26,662 bases of DNA from positions 1-26,662 of the forward strand of contig CAYSPO010000016.1 in NCBI GenBank assembly GCA_964432945.1, given 5' to 3'. How positions within the stretch are numbered: the stretch's first letter is position 1; the number at the start of each line of letters is the position of its first letter. This DNA is from CAYSPO01 sp964432945. GTDB lineage: Bacteria; Bacillota; Clostridia; Tissierellales; Peptoniphilaceae. The notes beneath the pieces are model-generated. The model ran no database searches, was not told the DNA's origin, and saw nothing but the letters and a program-made list of their open reading frames with translations. This document shows positions 1 to 8,684 of this stretch, one piece after another. The translations under genes and the position numbers were made by a program.

Positions 1-14
1 AGAGGGGGATGGCT

Positions 15-1094
15 ATGATAATAGGAATACCAAAAGAATTAAAAGACCAAGAGAACAGGGTAGCAGCACCACCTTCTGCAGTCGCTCAAATTATAAAGGC
101 AGGTCAAACTGTTTTAGTTGAAAAAGGAGCAGGCCTAGGAATAGGTAGGGCGGATGAAGATTATGTTAAGGCAGGCGCTGAAGTAGTCGATAGTAAAGAA
201 GAATTATGGGAAAGATCAGAAATGATTTTCAAGGTTAAAGAGCCAATAGAAGTAGAATATGAACTTATGAGACCAGGCCAAAGAATATTCGCCTACCTTC
301 ATATGGCTGCTGATAGAAATCTTGCCGAAGCCCTTAAGAAAAATAAAGTTACTGGAATTAGTTTTGAAACAGTAGCAGTTGAGGGAAAACTTCCATTATT
401 AAAGCCAATGTCCGAAATAGGGGGTTGTCTTGCAGTAAATGAAGGATCTGTTTTTCTCACTAACCACAGAGGTGGAAAAGGAAAATTACTTCAAGGGCTT
501 CCAGGAGTTGCCCCAGCCCATGTAGTTGTAGTCGGGGGAGGGGTTGCAGGAACAGGTGCAGTTAGAACTGCTTTAGGAATCGGAGCAAGGGTTACTGTTT
601 TAGATAATGATGTAGAAAGACTAGCTCTACTAGCAGATATATATGGATCAAAATTAGAAACGGTTTATTCTAATGATTATAATGTAAGAAAAGCAGTAGA
701 ATCAGCAGACTTAGTTGTGGGTGCAGTTTTAGTTGCAGGAGCAAGAAGCCCTATTGTAGTAACTGAAGATATGGTTAAGAAAATGGAACCAGGTTCAGTA
801 ATTGTAGATATTTCTATTGACCAAGGTGGTTGTGTTGAAACAATGGACAAACCTACTACTCATACTGATCCAATTTATATAAAACATGACATTATTCATT
901 ATGCTGTTGCAAATATACCTGGAGTTGTGTCAAGATCATCAACTTATGCTCTTTCAAATGTTACTACTGATTATTTAATTAAATATGCAAGCTTAGATGA
1001 TGAGGAAATCTTTAATGACGAGATTTTAAAAACTGGAATTAATACTTACAATGGTGAAATAGTTCACCCTGCTGTAAAAGCAGCATTTGAATAA
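15..1094 (+). CDS. ald: Alanine dehydrogenase
   Basis: Catalyses NAD-dependent interconversion of L-alanine with pyruvate and ammonia in the cytosol. The N-terminus (IGIPKELKDQENRVA), the substrate-domain KVKEP and AYLHMAAD motifs with the conserved Lys and His, a Rossmann motif GGGVAGTGAVRTALG followed by VLDND (the Asp favours NAD over NADP), and the C-terminal IDQGGCVET and HYAVANIPG blocks are all typical of Ald. The length of 359 aa is slightly short of the usual 370 or so. An in-frame ATG at 9 abuts the purine-rich RBS (2-8), so ATG 15 is preferred. It converges on rodA and shares its terminator. In an amino-acid fermenter it could feed alanine-derived reducing power to the glycine reductase encoded downstream; that link is inference. 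Any upstream promoter lies outside the window. Confidence 0.95.
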   Translation: MIIGIPKELKDQENRVAAPPSAVAQIIKAGQTVLVEKGAGLGIGRADEDYVKAGAEVVDSKEELWERSEMIFKVKEPIEVEYELMRPGQRIFAYLHMAADRNLAEALKKNKVTGISFETVAVEGKLPLLKPMSEIGGCLAVNEGSVFLTNHRGGKGKLLQGLPGVAPAHVVVVGGGVAGTGAVRTALGIGARVTVLDNDVERLALLADIYGSKLETVYSNDYNVRKAVESADLVVGAVLVAGARSPIVVTEDMVKKMEPGSVIVDISIDQGGCVETMDKPTTHTDPIYIKHDIIHYAVANIPGVVSRSSTYALSNVTTDYLIKYASLDDEEIFNDEILKTGINTYNGEIVHPAVKAAFE

Positions 1095-1128
1095 AAAAAG
1101 GTTGATACATTTTGTATCAACCTTTTTT
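1094..1128. terminator. Bidirectional terminator between ald and rodA
   Basis: A perfect 16-bp stem (1094-1109 with 1113-1128) has a TTT loop. It carries A6 on one arm and T6 on the other, so it can terminate both converging genes. Confidence 0.92.
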
Positions 1129-1129
1129 A

Positions 1130-2239
1130 TTAGAAATTTGAAAATTCTAATTCATTTTTTTCGATTCTTACATGTAGAACTAAACCAATAGCAATTAAAT
1201 TAACTAATTGGGAAGTTCCTCCGAATGAAAAGAAAGGTAGTGGAATTCCAGTTACAGGCATTACTCCTACAGTCATACCGATATTCTCAAATATGTGAAC
1301 TAAGAAAAGTCCAAAAACTCCCATACAAATCATTGTTCCATAAACATCTTTTGCTTTTTTACCAGTATCTAAAATTCTTAATAGACAAAGTGTATATAAA
1401 CAAAGTGTTAAAGCAACTCCTATAAAACCTAGTTCTTCAGCAAGAACTGGAAATATATAGTCTGTATGTTTTTCAGGAATAAAATTATTTTGAGTTTGAA
1501 CTCCCTTGAATAAACCCCGTCCAGTTAGCATCCCAGATCCGATTGCTATTTTACCTTGCATAGCTTGTAGGCCTGATCCTGCTATATCTCGACTTGGATC
1601 GAGGAAATCTAGTATTCTATCTTTTTGATATCCATCTAGATTTGTATAAACAATTGGCAGGGCAACAATAACACTCACTACTGCTAGGGCTATATAACGC
1701 CAACTTATTCCTGCTGTAAAAAACATTGCAATTAAAATTCCAACAGTTGCTAAGGCTGTTCCAAAGTCTTCTTTTAGAATTAGTATAACTGGTAATAAAG
1801 CAAAGGCAGCTAATTTGATAAAGGTAAGTGGTTCGTTAAATTTTGAATGGTTTTTATCAATATACCAAGCTAAGCCTAAAATAAGAAATATTTTCATAAA
1901 TTCAGAAGGTTGAAAACTTATTGGTCCAATTACTAGCCAGTTATCTGAACCCCAAGTCTCTGCACCTGTACCAAAAAAGTTAACTAAAATCATTAAAAAT
2001 ATACCCAATATGTAAAGGTATTTCGATGCTTTCTTTAGAAAGTCATAGTCCACAAATAAAAGCAGGATAATAAGAGCAAATCCGATTAGTGTTGCTATTA
2101 CTTGGGATTTTAAACTTACATGATCCAAGGATAAGCTTGCACTATATAATATCAACAGACCTAAACCTACCAAAGATAAAAATGATAAAATCAATAATAT
2201 ATCTAGTTTTGAAAAATTCTTTCTTCTAATATTAAACAT
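1130..2239 (-). CDS. rodA: Rod-shape SEDS glycosyltransferase RodA
   Basis: Polytopic membrane protein of the SEDS family (369 aa, about ten hydrophobic segments) that polymerises lipid II into glycan strands with a partner class B PBP. The extracellular loop region (DRILDFLDPSRD, then GLQAMQGKIAIGSG, TGRGLFKG and FIPEKHTDYIFPVLAEELGF) matches RodA/FtsW, including the essential Asp of HTDY. The VQTQNNFIPEKHTD wording and the length favour RodA over FtsW, but the two are not always separable by eye. The start is the ATG at 2239, preceded on the minus strand by GGAGAG. It is transcribed alone and its stop lies two bases from the shared terminator. No mreBCD or PBP gene is adjacent in this window. 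Confidence 0.9.
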   Translation of the reverse strand: MFNIRRKNFSKLDILLILSFLSLVGLGLLILYSASLSLDHVSLKSQVIATLIGFALIILLLFVDYDFLKKASKYLYILGIFLMILVNFFGTGAETWGSDNWLVIGPISFQPSEFMKIFLILGLAWYIDKNHSKFNEPLTFIKLAAFALLPVILILKEDFGTALATVGILIAMFFTAGISWRYIALAVVSVIVALPIVYTNLDGYQKDRILDFLDPSRDIAGSGLQAMQGKIAIGSGMLTGRGLFKGVQTQNNFIPEKHTDYIFPVLAEELGFIGVALTLCLYTLCLLRILDTGKKAKDVYGTMICMGVFGLFLVHIFENIGMTVGVMPVTGIPLPFFSFGGTSQLVNLIAIGLVLHVRIEKNELEFSNF

Positions 2240-2264
2240 AACATCTCTCCATAAATCTATTATA
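2240..2264 (-). promoter_or_regulatory. rodA RBS and extended -10
   Basis: On the minus strand a TGC-TATAAT extended -10 (TATAAT at 2264-2259) precedes the GGAGAG ribosome binding site of rodA. No convincing -35 is visible, which suits an extended -10 promoter. Confidence 0.55.
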
Positions 2265-2365
2265 GCAGATGTTAACTAATTAATAAATTTTAGGGAATTA
2301 TATTTATTATTTGTGAACTATTTAATTTTTTTGAAAAAAGGTCTGTATTATAGATGAAAATAGGT

Positions 2366-2407
2366 TATAATATATTATGAATAAAATCCTAAAAATAGGG
2401 ATTATTC
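2366..2407 (+). promoter_or_regulatory. Putative -10 and leader hairpin for the DUF503-nth operon
   Basis: TATAAT at 2366-2371 is followed by a hairpin: GAATA..ATCC at 2379-2389 pairs with GGATTATTC at 2399-2407, with a 2-nt bulge. It would sit at the 5' end of the transcript. No good -35 is seen. The region 2265-2488 is the divergent intergenic space between rodA and the DUF503 gene and holds no other feature I can support. Confidence 0.4.
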
Positions 2408-2488
2408 AATAAAAATCTTGTATTATTATTTAATGTGTACTATTCTAGTAGTGATTTGTTTTTTTACTATCATTTTTTAGGAGAGGCT

Positions 2489-2770
2489 ATGTATTTTGGA
2501 AAATATTTTTTTGACATAAAAATTTATGATTCTTATTCTCTCAAAAATAAAAGAAGAGTTACTAAGAGTATAATAGCAAGGCTTCAAGAGAAATTTAAAC
2601 TTTCCGTATGTCAGTGTGATAAAGGGAAAGTTTATAATTTTCTTAAGATAAGTTGTGCAATAACTACTAGTGATTATAGATTGATAGAAAAAATTTATCA
2701 GGATACTTATAAATTTATAGAAGAAAATTATAATGTTGAAATTTGTTACTCGAATTATGAGGAGTATTAA
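2489..2770 (+). CDS. DUF503 family protein
   Basis: Small cytosolic protein of 93 aa. The pattern DIKIYDSYSLKNKRR, followed by a long helix and a closing EICYSNYE, matches the DUF503 (YlxP-like) family, whose members often sit near ribosome-maturation genes and whose function is unsettled. An earlier in-frame ATG (2435) would add 18 unrelated residues, but TAGGAGAGG lies just upstream of ATG 2489, which decides the start. The stop overlaps the nth start by one base (TAATG), so the two are translationally coupled. I assign no function beyond the family. Confidence 0.75.
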   Translation: MYFGKYFFDIKIYDSYSLKNKRRVTKSIIARLQEKFKLSVCQCDKGKVYNFLKISCAITTSDYRLIEKIYQDTYKFIEENYNVEICYSNYEEY

Positions 2771-3417
2771 TGAAAAATAGATTAGATGAAAATCAGGTAC
2801 AAGAAGTTATATATATATTAACGAATATGTTTCCTGAAGCTACCACTGAACTAGACTATGAAAGCGAATTAGATTTATTAATTGCCACCATTTTATCTGC
2901 CCAATGTACCGATGTCAGAGTAAATAAGGTAACTAAGGAATTATTTAAGGAGTTAAGAACTCCAGAAGATTACTTGGAAATTGGGCAAGAAGAATTAGGA
3001 AAAAGAATAAAAACTTGTGGTTTTTATAATTCCAAGTCCAAAAATATTATAGGTGCATGTGAAATGCTAGTTAGCGAATATGGTGGAAAAATTCCTGAGA
3101 CAAGGGAAGAACTTATGAGGTTGCCAGGAGTAGGCAGAAAAACTGCAAATGTTGTTATATCTAACCTTTTTGGAGTGCCAGCGATTGCAGTAGATACCCA
3201 TGTTTTTAGAGTCTCTAACCGCTTAGGTTTAGCTAATGCGAAGAATGTAGAAGATACAGAAAAACAATTAATGGATGTTTTACCTGAGGAATCATGGACT
3301 GATATGCACCATAGATTAATTTTTTTGGGTAGAAGGGTATGCAAGGCGAGAAGACCATTATGTGAAGAATGTAGTTTAAATCAAATTTGTTTTTGGTTTA
3401 ATAATGGAGGGAAATAA
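2770..3417 (+). CDS. nth: Endonuclease III (DNA glycosylase/AP lyase)
   Basis: Removes oxidised pyrimidines from DNA and cleaves the abasic site in base excision repair. The 215-aa protein is the normal family length. It shows the helix-hairpin-helix LPGVGRKTA with the catalytic Lys124, the catalytic Asp142 in VDTHVFRVSNRLGL, and the C-terminal 4Fe-4S loop Cys191-X6-Cys198-X2-Cys201-X5-Cys207. All key residues are present. It is coupled to the DUF503 gene upstream and overlaps the first VanW lipoprotein gene by one base, so it is the second gene of a four-gene operon. The pairing with envelope lipoproteins looks like shared transcription rather than shared function. Confidence 0.96.
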   Translation: MKNRLDENQVQEVIYILTNMFPEATTELDYESELDLLIATILSAQCTDVRVNKVTKELFKELRTPEDYLEIGQEELGKRIKTCGFYNSKSKNIIGACEMLVSEYGGKIPETREELMRLPGVGRKTANVVISNLFGVPAIAVDTHVFRVSNRLGLANAKNVEDTEKQLMDVLPEESWTDMHHRLIFLGRRVCKARRPLCEECSLNQICFWFNNGGK

Positions 3418-4772
3418 TGAAGAAAATTATTTCTATAGTTTTAATTTCTGCAAGTCTTGTTGCTTGCCAAAGTTCTTTAGATAATTCAGGTACAAAACAA
3501 TATAATCAAAGCAAACTCAACGATGATATGCTTTTGAAATCTTTAGCTATCTACCAAGGTATAGATATCGAAGGGGTTAATATGGCAGGTGCTAATAAGC
3601 TAGTTGCAGAAAAGCTCCTTAAAGAAAAATACGATGCAGATTTAGATAAAACTGTTAACTTGAAATATAAGGAAGAAGACTTCATTCCAAGTTTTAGAGA
3701 ACTAGGATATAGCTATGATTATAAGTCATCAATAGATGAAGCATATTCAAAGGCACGAGAAGGCGAAGATGAAAAAAGACTTGAAGAAATCAAAGAATTA
3801 AAATCAAGTCCAATTTCAATAAATCTTGAATTAAAACAAGATGAAGAAATAGCAAAAAAATATCTAGAAGAAATTTCTGGCAAAGTTAAAGTTGATGCAA
3901 CTGGAGGTCAGCTTTATTATGATGCTGATGAAGATAAATTAAAGGCAGGAGAAGGTAATCCAGGTTCAACAATTGACATAGAAGATGCAATAGCTAAATT
4001 AAAAGGGCTTTCTTTAGAAGATGAATTAAACATTGAACTTGTTAGCAAAGAAGTTCTAATTAATCCTGAGCTTGAAGCCTTAGCTGAGTCAGTAGATGGG
4101 CCGATTGGCTCCAGTGTTTCTAACTTCAATCCTTGGTTTTGGGAAAGAGTGGAAAATATAAGAGTATCAACTAATGAACTTAATGGAGTGGTAATAGAGC
4201 CAGGCGAAACTTTTTCTTTTAATGATTATATAGGGGATACCCCTTTAGAAAGAGGTTATCAGTATGCTGTAGTTATAAATGGTACTACTCAAGAGCCTGG
4301 ATTAGGAGGAGGAGTTTGTCAGACATCGACAGCCCTATATCATTCAGCTCTTTATGCTGGACTTGAAATAGTAGAAAGGCACCCTCATACTTTGATTATG
4401 TCATATTCAGAAGGTGGACTAGATGCTGCTGTAGACTACGGAATTATAGATTTAAAGATTAAAAACCCTTATGATTTTCCGGTTTTAGTTAAAACTTATT
4501 ATCAAGAAGGGGAAATATCCTTTGAAATTTGGGGTGACACAAGTAAAAAAACTGATGAATATGCTATTTATTCACATTGGAACTATGATATTCCATACTA
4601 TACAAACTATGTCTATAGTTCAGATTTAGGCTCTGGAGAGGAAGCTATAGATGTTTATGGGGTTGTGGGATCAGGCTGGAGTGCTTATAGAGAAAATTTA
4701 ACCACAGGCGAGGTTGAATATCTCGGTGATACTGTTTATCCAGCAGTTGATCAAGTGATAGAACAAGGATAA
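3417..4772 (+). CDS. VanW-family lipoprotein 1
   Basis: Predicted cell-surface lipoprotein of 451 aa. The signal peptide ends in a lipobox LVAC with Cys17 as the lipidation site. About residues 40-130 resemble the putative peptidoglycan-binding domain (PG_binding_4) that commonly precedes VanW. The VanW domain covers roughly residues 235-380, with WERVENIRVST, GETFSFNDYIGDT, GGGVCQTSTALYH (Cys301) and the PHT...GLDAAVDYG block. VanW is widespread in Gram-positives; its biochemical role is not established and it does not by itself imply glycopeptide resistance. The start overlaps the nth stop by one base. A closely similar paralogue follows after 14 bases. Confidence 0.88.
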   Translation: MKKIISIVLISASLVACQSSLDNSGTKQYNQSKLNDDMLLKSLAIYQGIDIEGVNMAGANKLVAEKLLKEKYDADLDKTVNLKYKEEDFIPSFRELGYSYDYKSSIDEAYSKAREGEDEKRLEEIKELKSSPISINLELKQDEEIAKKYLEEISGKVKVDATGGQLYYDADEDKLKAGEGNPGSTIDIEDAIAKLKGLSLEDELNIELVSKEVLINPELEALAESVDGPIGSSVSNFNPWFWERVENIRVSTNELNGVVIEPGETFSFNDYIGDTPLERGYQYAVVINGTTQEPGLGGGVCQTSTALYHSALYAGLEIVERHPHTLIMSYSEGGLDAAVDYGIIDLKIKNPYDFPVLVKTYYQEGEISFEIWGDTSKKTDEYAIYSHWNYDIPYYTNYVYSSDLGSGEEAIDVYGVVGSGWSAYRENLTTGEVEYLGDTVYPAVDQVIEQG

Positions 4773-4786
4773 TAAGGAGGGAGAAA

Positions 4787-6046
4787 ATGAAAAAGATATT
4801 ACCATTAGTATTGGTATTTTTAGTAGGTTGTTCATCTGTTCAATCACTACCAAATGTAAATGAAAAATTAGATTTAAATTATTCTGATGATAAAGACCTT
4901 CTTTCTTCATCATTAATATATGAAGGGGTTACTATAGAGGGAATTGATGTAAGTGGAACAAACTTGCAATCAGTTAAGCCTTTAATTGAAGAAGAATTAG
5001 AAAACAAACTAAATCAAGAAGTAAAATTAACATATGAAGATAAAGAATTTACCTATACCCTAAAAGATTTAGGTTATTATATTGATATTGAAAAAACTTC
5101 TAAAAATGCTTTAGCCTTAGGAAGAGAAGGAACAGATGAAGAAAGATTAGAGAAAATTAAAGATATAAAAAATAATCCTGTCGATGTTCCTGCAGAAGTT
5201 GAGCTTCAAGAGAGCCAAATGAATGGAATAATTGAAGAAATATCTGACGATATTTATATCCAACCAGTTTATCCAGAATATAGATACGATTGGGATAATG
5301 GAAAAGTCATAGCTGAAAATGGTAAAACTGGCTATAATGTAAATAAGGAAGAATTAAAAAATAGCCTTGTAAAAGCTATTGAAGATGAAACTTATACAGT
5401 TGAAATTCCAGTTAATATAGTAGAAACTGTAGAAAACGCTCAAGAACAAGCAGCGAGAGTTAATGGTGTCATAGGCTCAGGAGAAAGTTATTTTAGGACC
5501 GGTTTTTGGGCAAGAGTAGAAAATATCAGAGTTTCAACAGAAGCTCTTGACGGAGTAGTACTTGCACCAGGAGAAACATTCTCTTTTAATGATTATATAG
5601 GAGATACCACCTCAGATAAGGGATATCAAATGGCTGTAGTTATTGATGAAAATAATAAGGAAGTTGATGGAATGGGTGGAGGAGTATGTCAGACTTCTAC
5701 TTGTTTATATCATGCAGTATTAAGAGCAGACCTTCAAATAATAAATAGAGTACCTCATACGCAGTTTATGTCATACTCGCCAGGAGGATTAGATGCAGCA
5801 ATTGAATATGGTTCTGCAGACCTAGCTTTTAGAAATGACTTTGATTTTCCAATTCTAATTAGATCTTATTATGAACCTGGATATATTCAATTCAAGATAT
5901 ATGGAGACACAAATGTAAAAAATTATGATGTTTCTATATTTAGTGAACAAATTGGATCTAATTCATATTCTGCTTATAAGAAAAACGAGGCAACTGGAGA
6001 AGTTATTTATTTAGGGGATACTATATATCCACCAGCGGGAAATTAG
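4787..6046 (+). CDS. VanW-family lipoprotein 2 (paralogue)
   Basis: Second predicted lipoprotein (419 aa) with lipobox LVGC (Cys15). The order is the same as in its upstream neighbour: a PG_binding_4-like region, then VanW (FWARVENIRVST, GETFSFNDYIGDT, GGGVCQTSTCLYH, GLDAAIEYG). The conserved VanW cysteine falls at residue 301 in both proteins, so they are tandem paralogues of equal spacing, although the N-terminal halves have diverged. This copy has an extra Cys four residues after Cys301 (CQTSTC). It also lacks the longer C-terminal insert between the VanW core and the shared ending TGEVxYLGDTxYP. The RBS is AAGGAGGG. It is the last gene of the operon, followed by a terminator. Confidence 0.87.
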   Translation: MKKILPLVLVFLVGCSSVQSLPNVNEKLDLNYSDDKDLLSSSLIYEGVTIEGIDVSGTNLQSVKPLIEEELENKLNQEVKLTYEDKEFTYTLKDLGYYIDIEKTSKNALALGREGTDEERLEKIKDIKNNPVDVPAEVELQESQMNGIIEEISDDIYIQPVYPEYRYDWDNGKVIAENGKTGYNVNKEELKNSLVKAIEDETYTVEIPVNIVETVENAQEQAARVNGVIGSGESYFRTGFWARVENIRVSTEALDGVVLAPGETFSFNDYIGDTTSDKGYQMAVVIDENNKEVDGMGGGVCQTSTCLYHAVLRADLQIINRVPHTQFMSYSPGGLDAAIEYGSADLAFRNDFDFPILIRSYYEPGYIQFKIYGDTNVKNYDVSIFSEQIGSNSYSAYKKNEATGEVIYLGDTIYPPAGN

Positions 6047-6065
6047 TTAAATATATAAAAACCAG

Positions 6066-6092
6066 AAGTAGTCCTCAGGGACTACTTTTTTT
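6066..6092 (+). terminator. Terminator after the VanW operon
   Basis: A 9-bp stem AAGTAGTCC/GGACTACTT with a TCAG loop is followed by an uninterrupted T run. Confidence 0.9.
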
Positions 6093-6194
6093 CGTGAATT
6101 GATATTGTTTTCATAAAAAAGAATTAGACAAAAAAACAATCAACTTAATCTAAATAATTATAATATAACGAGATAACAATGGTTGTGTGAGAGT

Positions 6195-6223
6195 TTGACA
6201 ATTCATAAATAAATAAATATAAT
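6195..6223 (+). promoter_or_regulatory. Consensus promoter of the M20 amidohydrolase gene
   Basis: TTGACA (6195-6200), a 17-bp spacer and TATAAT (6218-6223) form a perfect sigma-A-type promoter. It sits about 75 bases before the start codon and predicts strong basal expression. No operator-like palindrome is obvious around it. Confidence 0.85.
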
Positions 6224-6298
6224 ACAAAAGAGTAAAAATAAAAATATATGTTCACAAGGATATTGATATCGTTGTCATTTCAAAAGGAGAGAGAAAGT

Positions 6299-7675
6299 AT
6301 GAATTTAGAAAAATCTTTACAATGGTTAGAAGATAACTCAGAGAATATAGCAAGTATATCTAAGAAAATATGGGAATTTGCAGAAACAGCGTTTCAAGAA
6401 CATAAGTCTGCAGATTTAATTTCAAGCACTTTAAGAGACAATGGATTTATAGTTGAAGAAGGAATCTCTGGAATTCCAACAGCTTTTAGAGCAACTTATG
6501 GAACTGGGGGACCATCTATTGGTTTTTTAGGTGAATATGATGCTTTACCTGGAATGAGTCAAGAAGTAGGAACTGAAAAAAAAGCTCTAGAAGAAGGGAA
6601 ACCTGGGCATGGTTGTGGTCATAATTTATTAGGAGTTTCTCCACTTGCAACAGTATTAGCTCTTAAAGAAGGAATGGACTCTGAAGATGAATTTAAGTTA
6701 GTTTATTATGGATGCCCAGCTGAAGAGCTTTTACTAGGAAAAGGTTATATGGCTAGAGGAGGAGCATTTAGAGATATAGATTTAGCAATAGCTTGGCATC
6801 CTATGAATGACAATGTTGTAGTAGATGGAACTATGACAGCTATCGAGTCAGCAAAATTTCATTTTAAAGGTGTCACTGCCCATGCAGCAGCAGACCCTTG
6901 GAATGGAAGATCAGCACTTGACGCAGCTGAATTAATGACAACTGGAGCAAATTATTTAAGAGAACATGTTCAAGATGGGGTAAGAATTCACTATATATAT
7001 GAAGATGCTGGGAAAGCACCGAATATAGTCCCAGATTCAGCTAGTTTATATTTCTTCGTACGTGCAGCGAATAGAGAATTAACTGTAGAAACTTTTGAAA
7101 GATTAGTGAAGTGTGCTGAAGGTGCTTCAATAATGACAGAAACTTCATACGAAGTAGAAAAATTAGGTGGGTGCTATGAAATACTTCCTAATAGTGTACT
7201 AATGGATGTTTTAGTAGAAGCTTTAAATGAAACACCACAGTTAGAATTCACAGAGGAAGAATTAAACTTTGCAGAAGAGATAAATAAAAAATCTCCTAAA
7301 TATGAAATTGCTAGCAAAAATCCTAATTATAAATCTATTAATACAGATTTCTTAGGTAGAGTTAAACTAAATATAAGTGGATCTTCAGATGTAGGTGATG
7401 TTTCACACATAGTACCTTTAGTTTTCTTCTTAACAGCTTCTCAAAATAGCCTAGCTCCAAATCACAGCTGGGACAATGTCTCTTGTAATGGAATGTCTAT
7501 AGGTCACAAAGGTATGTTATATGCAGCTGAAGCTATGGTTAGATGGGTGAAAAAACTCGTTGAGAATCCAGAACTTGTAGAAAATACAAAAGAAGAATTT
7601 TCATTAAATACAGCTGGTAAAGAATATGTTTGTCCTATTACTGAACAAATGGACTACAAAGATAATATAAAATAA
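6299..7675 (+). CDS. M20 family amidohydrolase, AbgB-like
   Basis: Cytosolic zinc-type peptidase of the M20 family (458 aa). The motifs LGEYDALPG, GHGCGHNLLG, CPAEE, AWHPMND and the late NHSWDN follow the aminobenzoyl-glutamate hydrolase subunit B (AbgB) pattern, with the metal-binding Cys/His/Glu residues visible. AbgB-like proteins hydrolyse p-aminobenzoyl-glutamate or other N-acyl amino acids. No abgA or abgT gene is adjacent, so the true substrate is open. A start at 6248 would add 17 residues, but AAAGGAGAGAG lies directly before ATG 6299. It is monocistronic, between its own strong promoter and a long hairpin. Confidence 0.85.
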   Translation: MNLEKSLQWLEDNSENIASISKKIWEFAETAFQEHKSADLISSTLRDNGFIVEEGISGIPTAFRATYGTGGPSIGFLGEYDALPGMSQEVGTEKKALEEGKPGHGCGHNLLGVSPLATVLALKEGMDSEDEFKLVYYGCPAEELLLGKGYMARGGAFRDIDLAIAWHPMNDNVVVDGTMTAIESAKFHFKGVTAHAAADPWNGRSALDAAELMTTGANYLREHVQDGVRIHYIYEDAGKAPNIVPDSASLYFFVRAANRELTVETFERLVKCAEGASIMTETSYEVEKLGGCYEILPNSVLMDVLVEALNETPQLEFTEEELNFAEEINKKSPKYEIASKNPNYKSINTDFLGRVKLNISGSSDVGDVSHIVPLVFFLTASQNSLAPNHSWDNVSCNGMSIGHKGMLYAAEAMVRWVKKLVENPELVENTKEEFSLNTAGKEYVCPITEQMDYKDNIK

Positions 7676-7683
7676 TCTTCAAT

Positions 7684-7719
7684 ATAAATTCTTGCTATCT
7701 TTGCATAGCGAGAATTTAT
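7684..7719 (+). terminator. Hairpin after the M20 gene, probable terminator
   Basis: A 15-bp stem with one G-U pair (7684-7698 with 7705-7719) has a 6-nt loop. The T tract after it is poor, so it may act as an inefficient terminator or a 3'-end stabiliser. Confidence 0.6.
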
Positions 7720-8095
7720 TTAAGTAAAAGATAAAATATCTTAATATAAATTAGAATTTTAATATATAAAAAATGATATTTTAATAATCTACCTTATATA
7801 TAGGATTAATTTTACTATTTAATAATATATAAACATAAAAAAGACTATATTAATTTAAAATTAAAAGTTTTCCTTAATGCAAAATAATTAAATAACTTGT
7901 CGAATTATTTAAGTCTATATTAAATAGCTATCAGAATATTCATAAAAATATGTAGGGAAAACTAAAAAAATAAATTGTTAAAAAATTTTAATACAAATAT
8001 AAATTCTAATTTTATTGTATTTATGGTGTTTCTAAAGGAATATTTACATATGATAATATTAATAAAAAAATTAGCATAACAAAAATTAATATATA
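7720..8095 (+). other. AT-rich intergenic region, no gene recognised
   Basis: No coding frame of useful length is seen on either strand. An 8-bp inverted repeat, AGTTTTCC (7866-7873) with GGAAAACT (7956-7963), encloses a smaller inverted repeat AAATAATT/AATTATTT. It could fold into a 98-nt RNA, but base composition alone gives many such matches. Otherwise the region looks like low-complexity spacer. Confidence 0.4.
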
Positions 8096-8123
8096 TTGAC
8101 TAATCATAAATAAATGATATAAT
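8096..8123 (+). promoter_or_regulatory. trmL promoter
   Basis: TTGACT (8096-8101), a 16-bp spacer and TATAAT (8118-8123) lie just before the AGGAGGG ribosome binding site of trmL. Confidence 0.8.
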
Positions 8124-8146
8124 AGAATATATCAATAGGAGGGCAA

Positions 8147-8605
8147 ATGATTAATATTGTACTCAACCAACCAGAAATTCCATATAATACTGGAAATATC
8201 GGAAGGACATGTTTATTAACAAATTCAAGACTACATTTAATAAGACCCTTTCCTTTTAAATTAGACGATAAGAGTTTAAAAAGAGCAGGTCTTGATTATT
8301 GGCATGAAGTAGACTTAATTGTCCACGACTCCTTTGAAGAATTTTATAAAACAGTAGATTCTGAAATTTACTTCGCAACTACTAAAACAGATAAAAAATA
8401 CACTGATATAGAATTTAAAGACGGAAATTATATAATCTTTGGATCTGAGTCTTGTGGATTTACTGAAGATGTTTTAGAATATGCAAGGGGAAAGATGATT
8501 ACAATTCCCATGGTACATTCATCTGATAGATCCCTTAATCTTTCAAATTCAGTTGCAATTGTTTTATACGAAGTCCTTAGGCAGATTAACTTTGTAAATC
8601 TCTAA
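8147..8605 (+). CDS. trmL: tRNA (cytidine/uridine-34 2'-O)-methyltransferase TrmL
   Basis: SPOUT-class methyltransferase (152 aa, the normal length) that uses S-adenosylmethionine to methylate the 2'-OH of the wobble base in tRNA-Leu isoacceptors. Diagnostic blocks are the N-terminal PEIPYNTGNIGRTC, the central LKRAGLDYW, and the knotted SAM site formed by IIFGSESCGF and IPM...RSLNLSNSVAIVLYEV. The start is fixed by AGGAGGG nearby and a promoter immediately upstream. It is a single-gene unit next to the grd operon with no evident functional link. No clear terminator follows; a short TTTGTA/TACAAA inverted repeat lies at 8615-8630. Confidence 0.94.
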   Translation: MINIVLNQPEIPYNTGNIGRTCLLTNSRLHLIRPFPFKLDDKSLKRAGLDYWHEVDLIVHDSFEEFYKTVDSEIYFATTKTDKKYTDIEFKDGNYIIFGSESCGFTEDVLEYARGKMITIPMVHSSDRSLNLSNSVAIVLYEVLRQINFVNL

Positions 8606-8622
8606 ATCATGGGATTTGTAGC

Positions 8623-8651
8623 TTTACAAAGAAATATCTATAAGATATAAT
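8623..8651 (+). promoter_or_regulatory. Promoter of the trxB-grd operon
   Basis: TTTACA (8623-8628), a 17-bp spacer and TATAAT (8646-8651) lie upstream of trxB. Transcription would begin near 8658 and give a leader of about 100 nt before the trxB start. Confidence 0.7.
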
Positions 8652-8684
8652 TAATCTGGGTTAAAAGTGTAATATTTGTATATC

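Noticed and set aside
3417..6046. Vancomycin resistance locus
   Set aside because: VanW domains are common in Gram-positives; no vanH, vanA/B, vanX, vanR or vanS gene is present.
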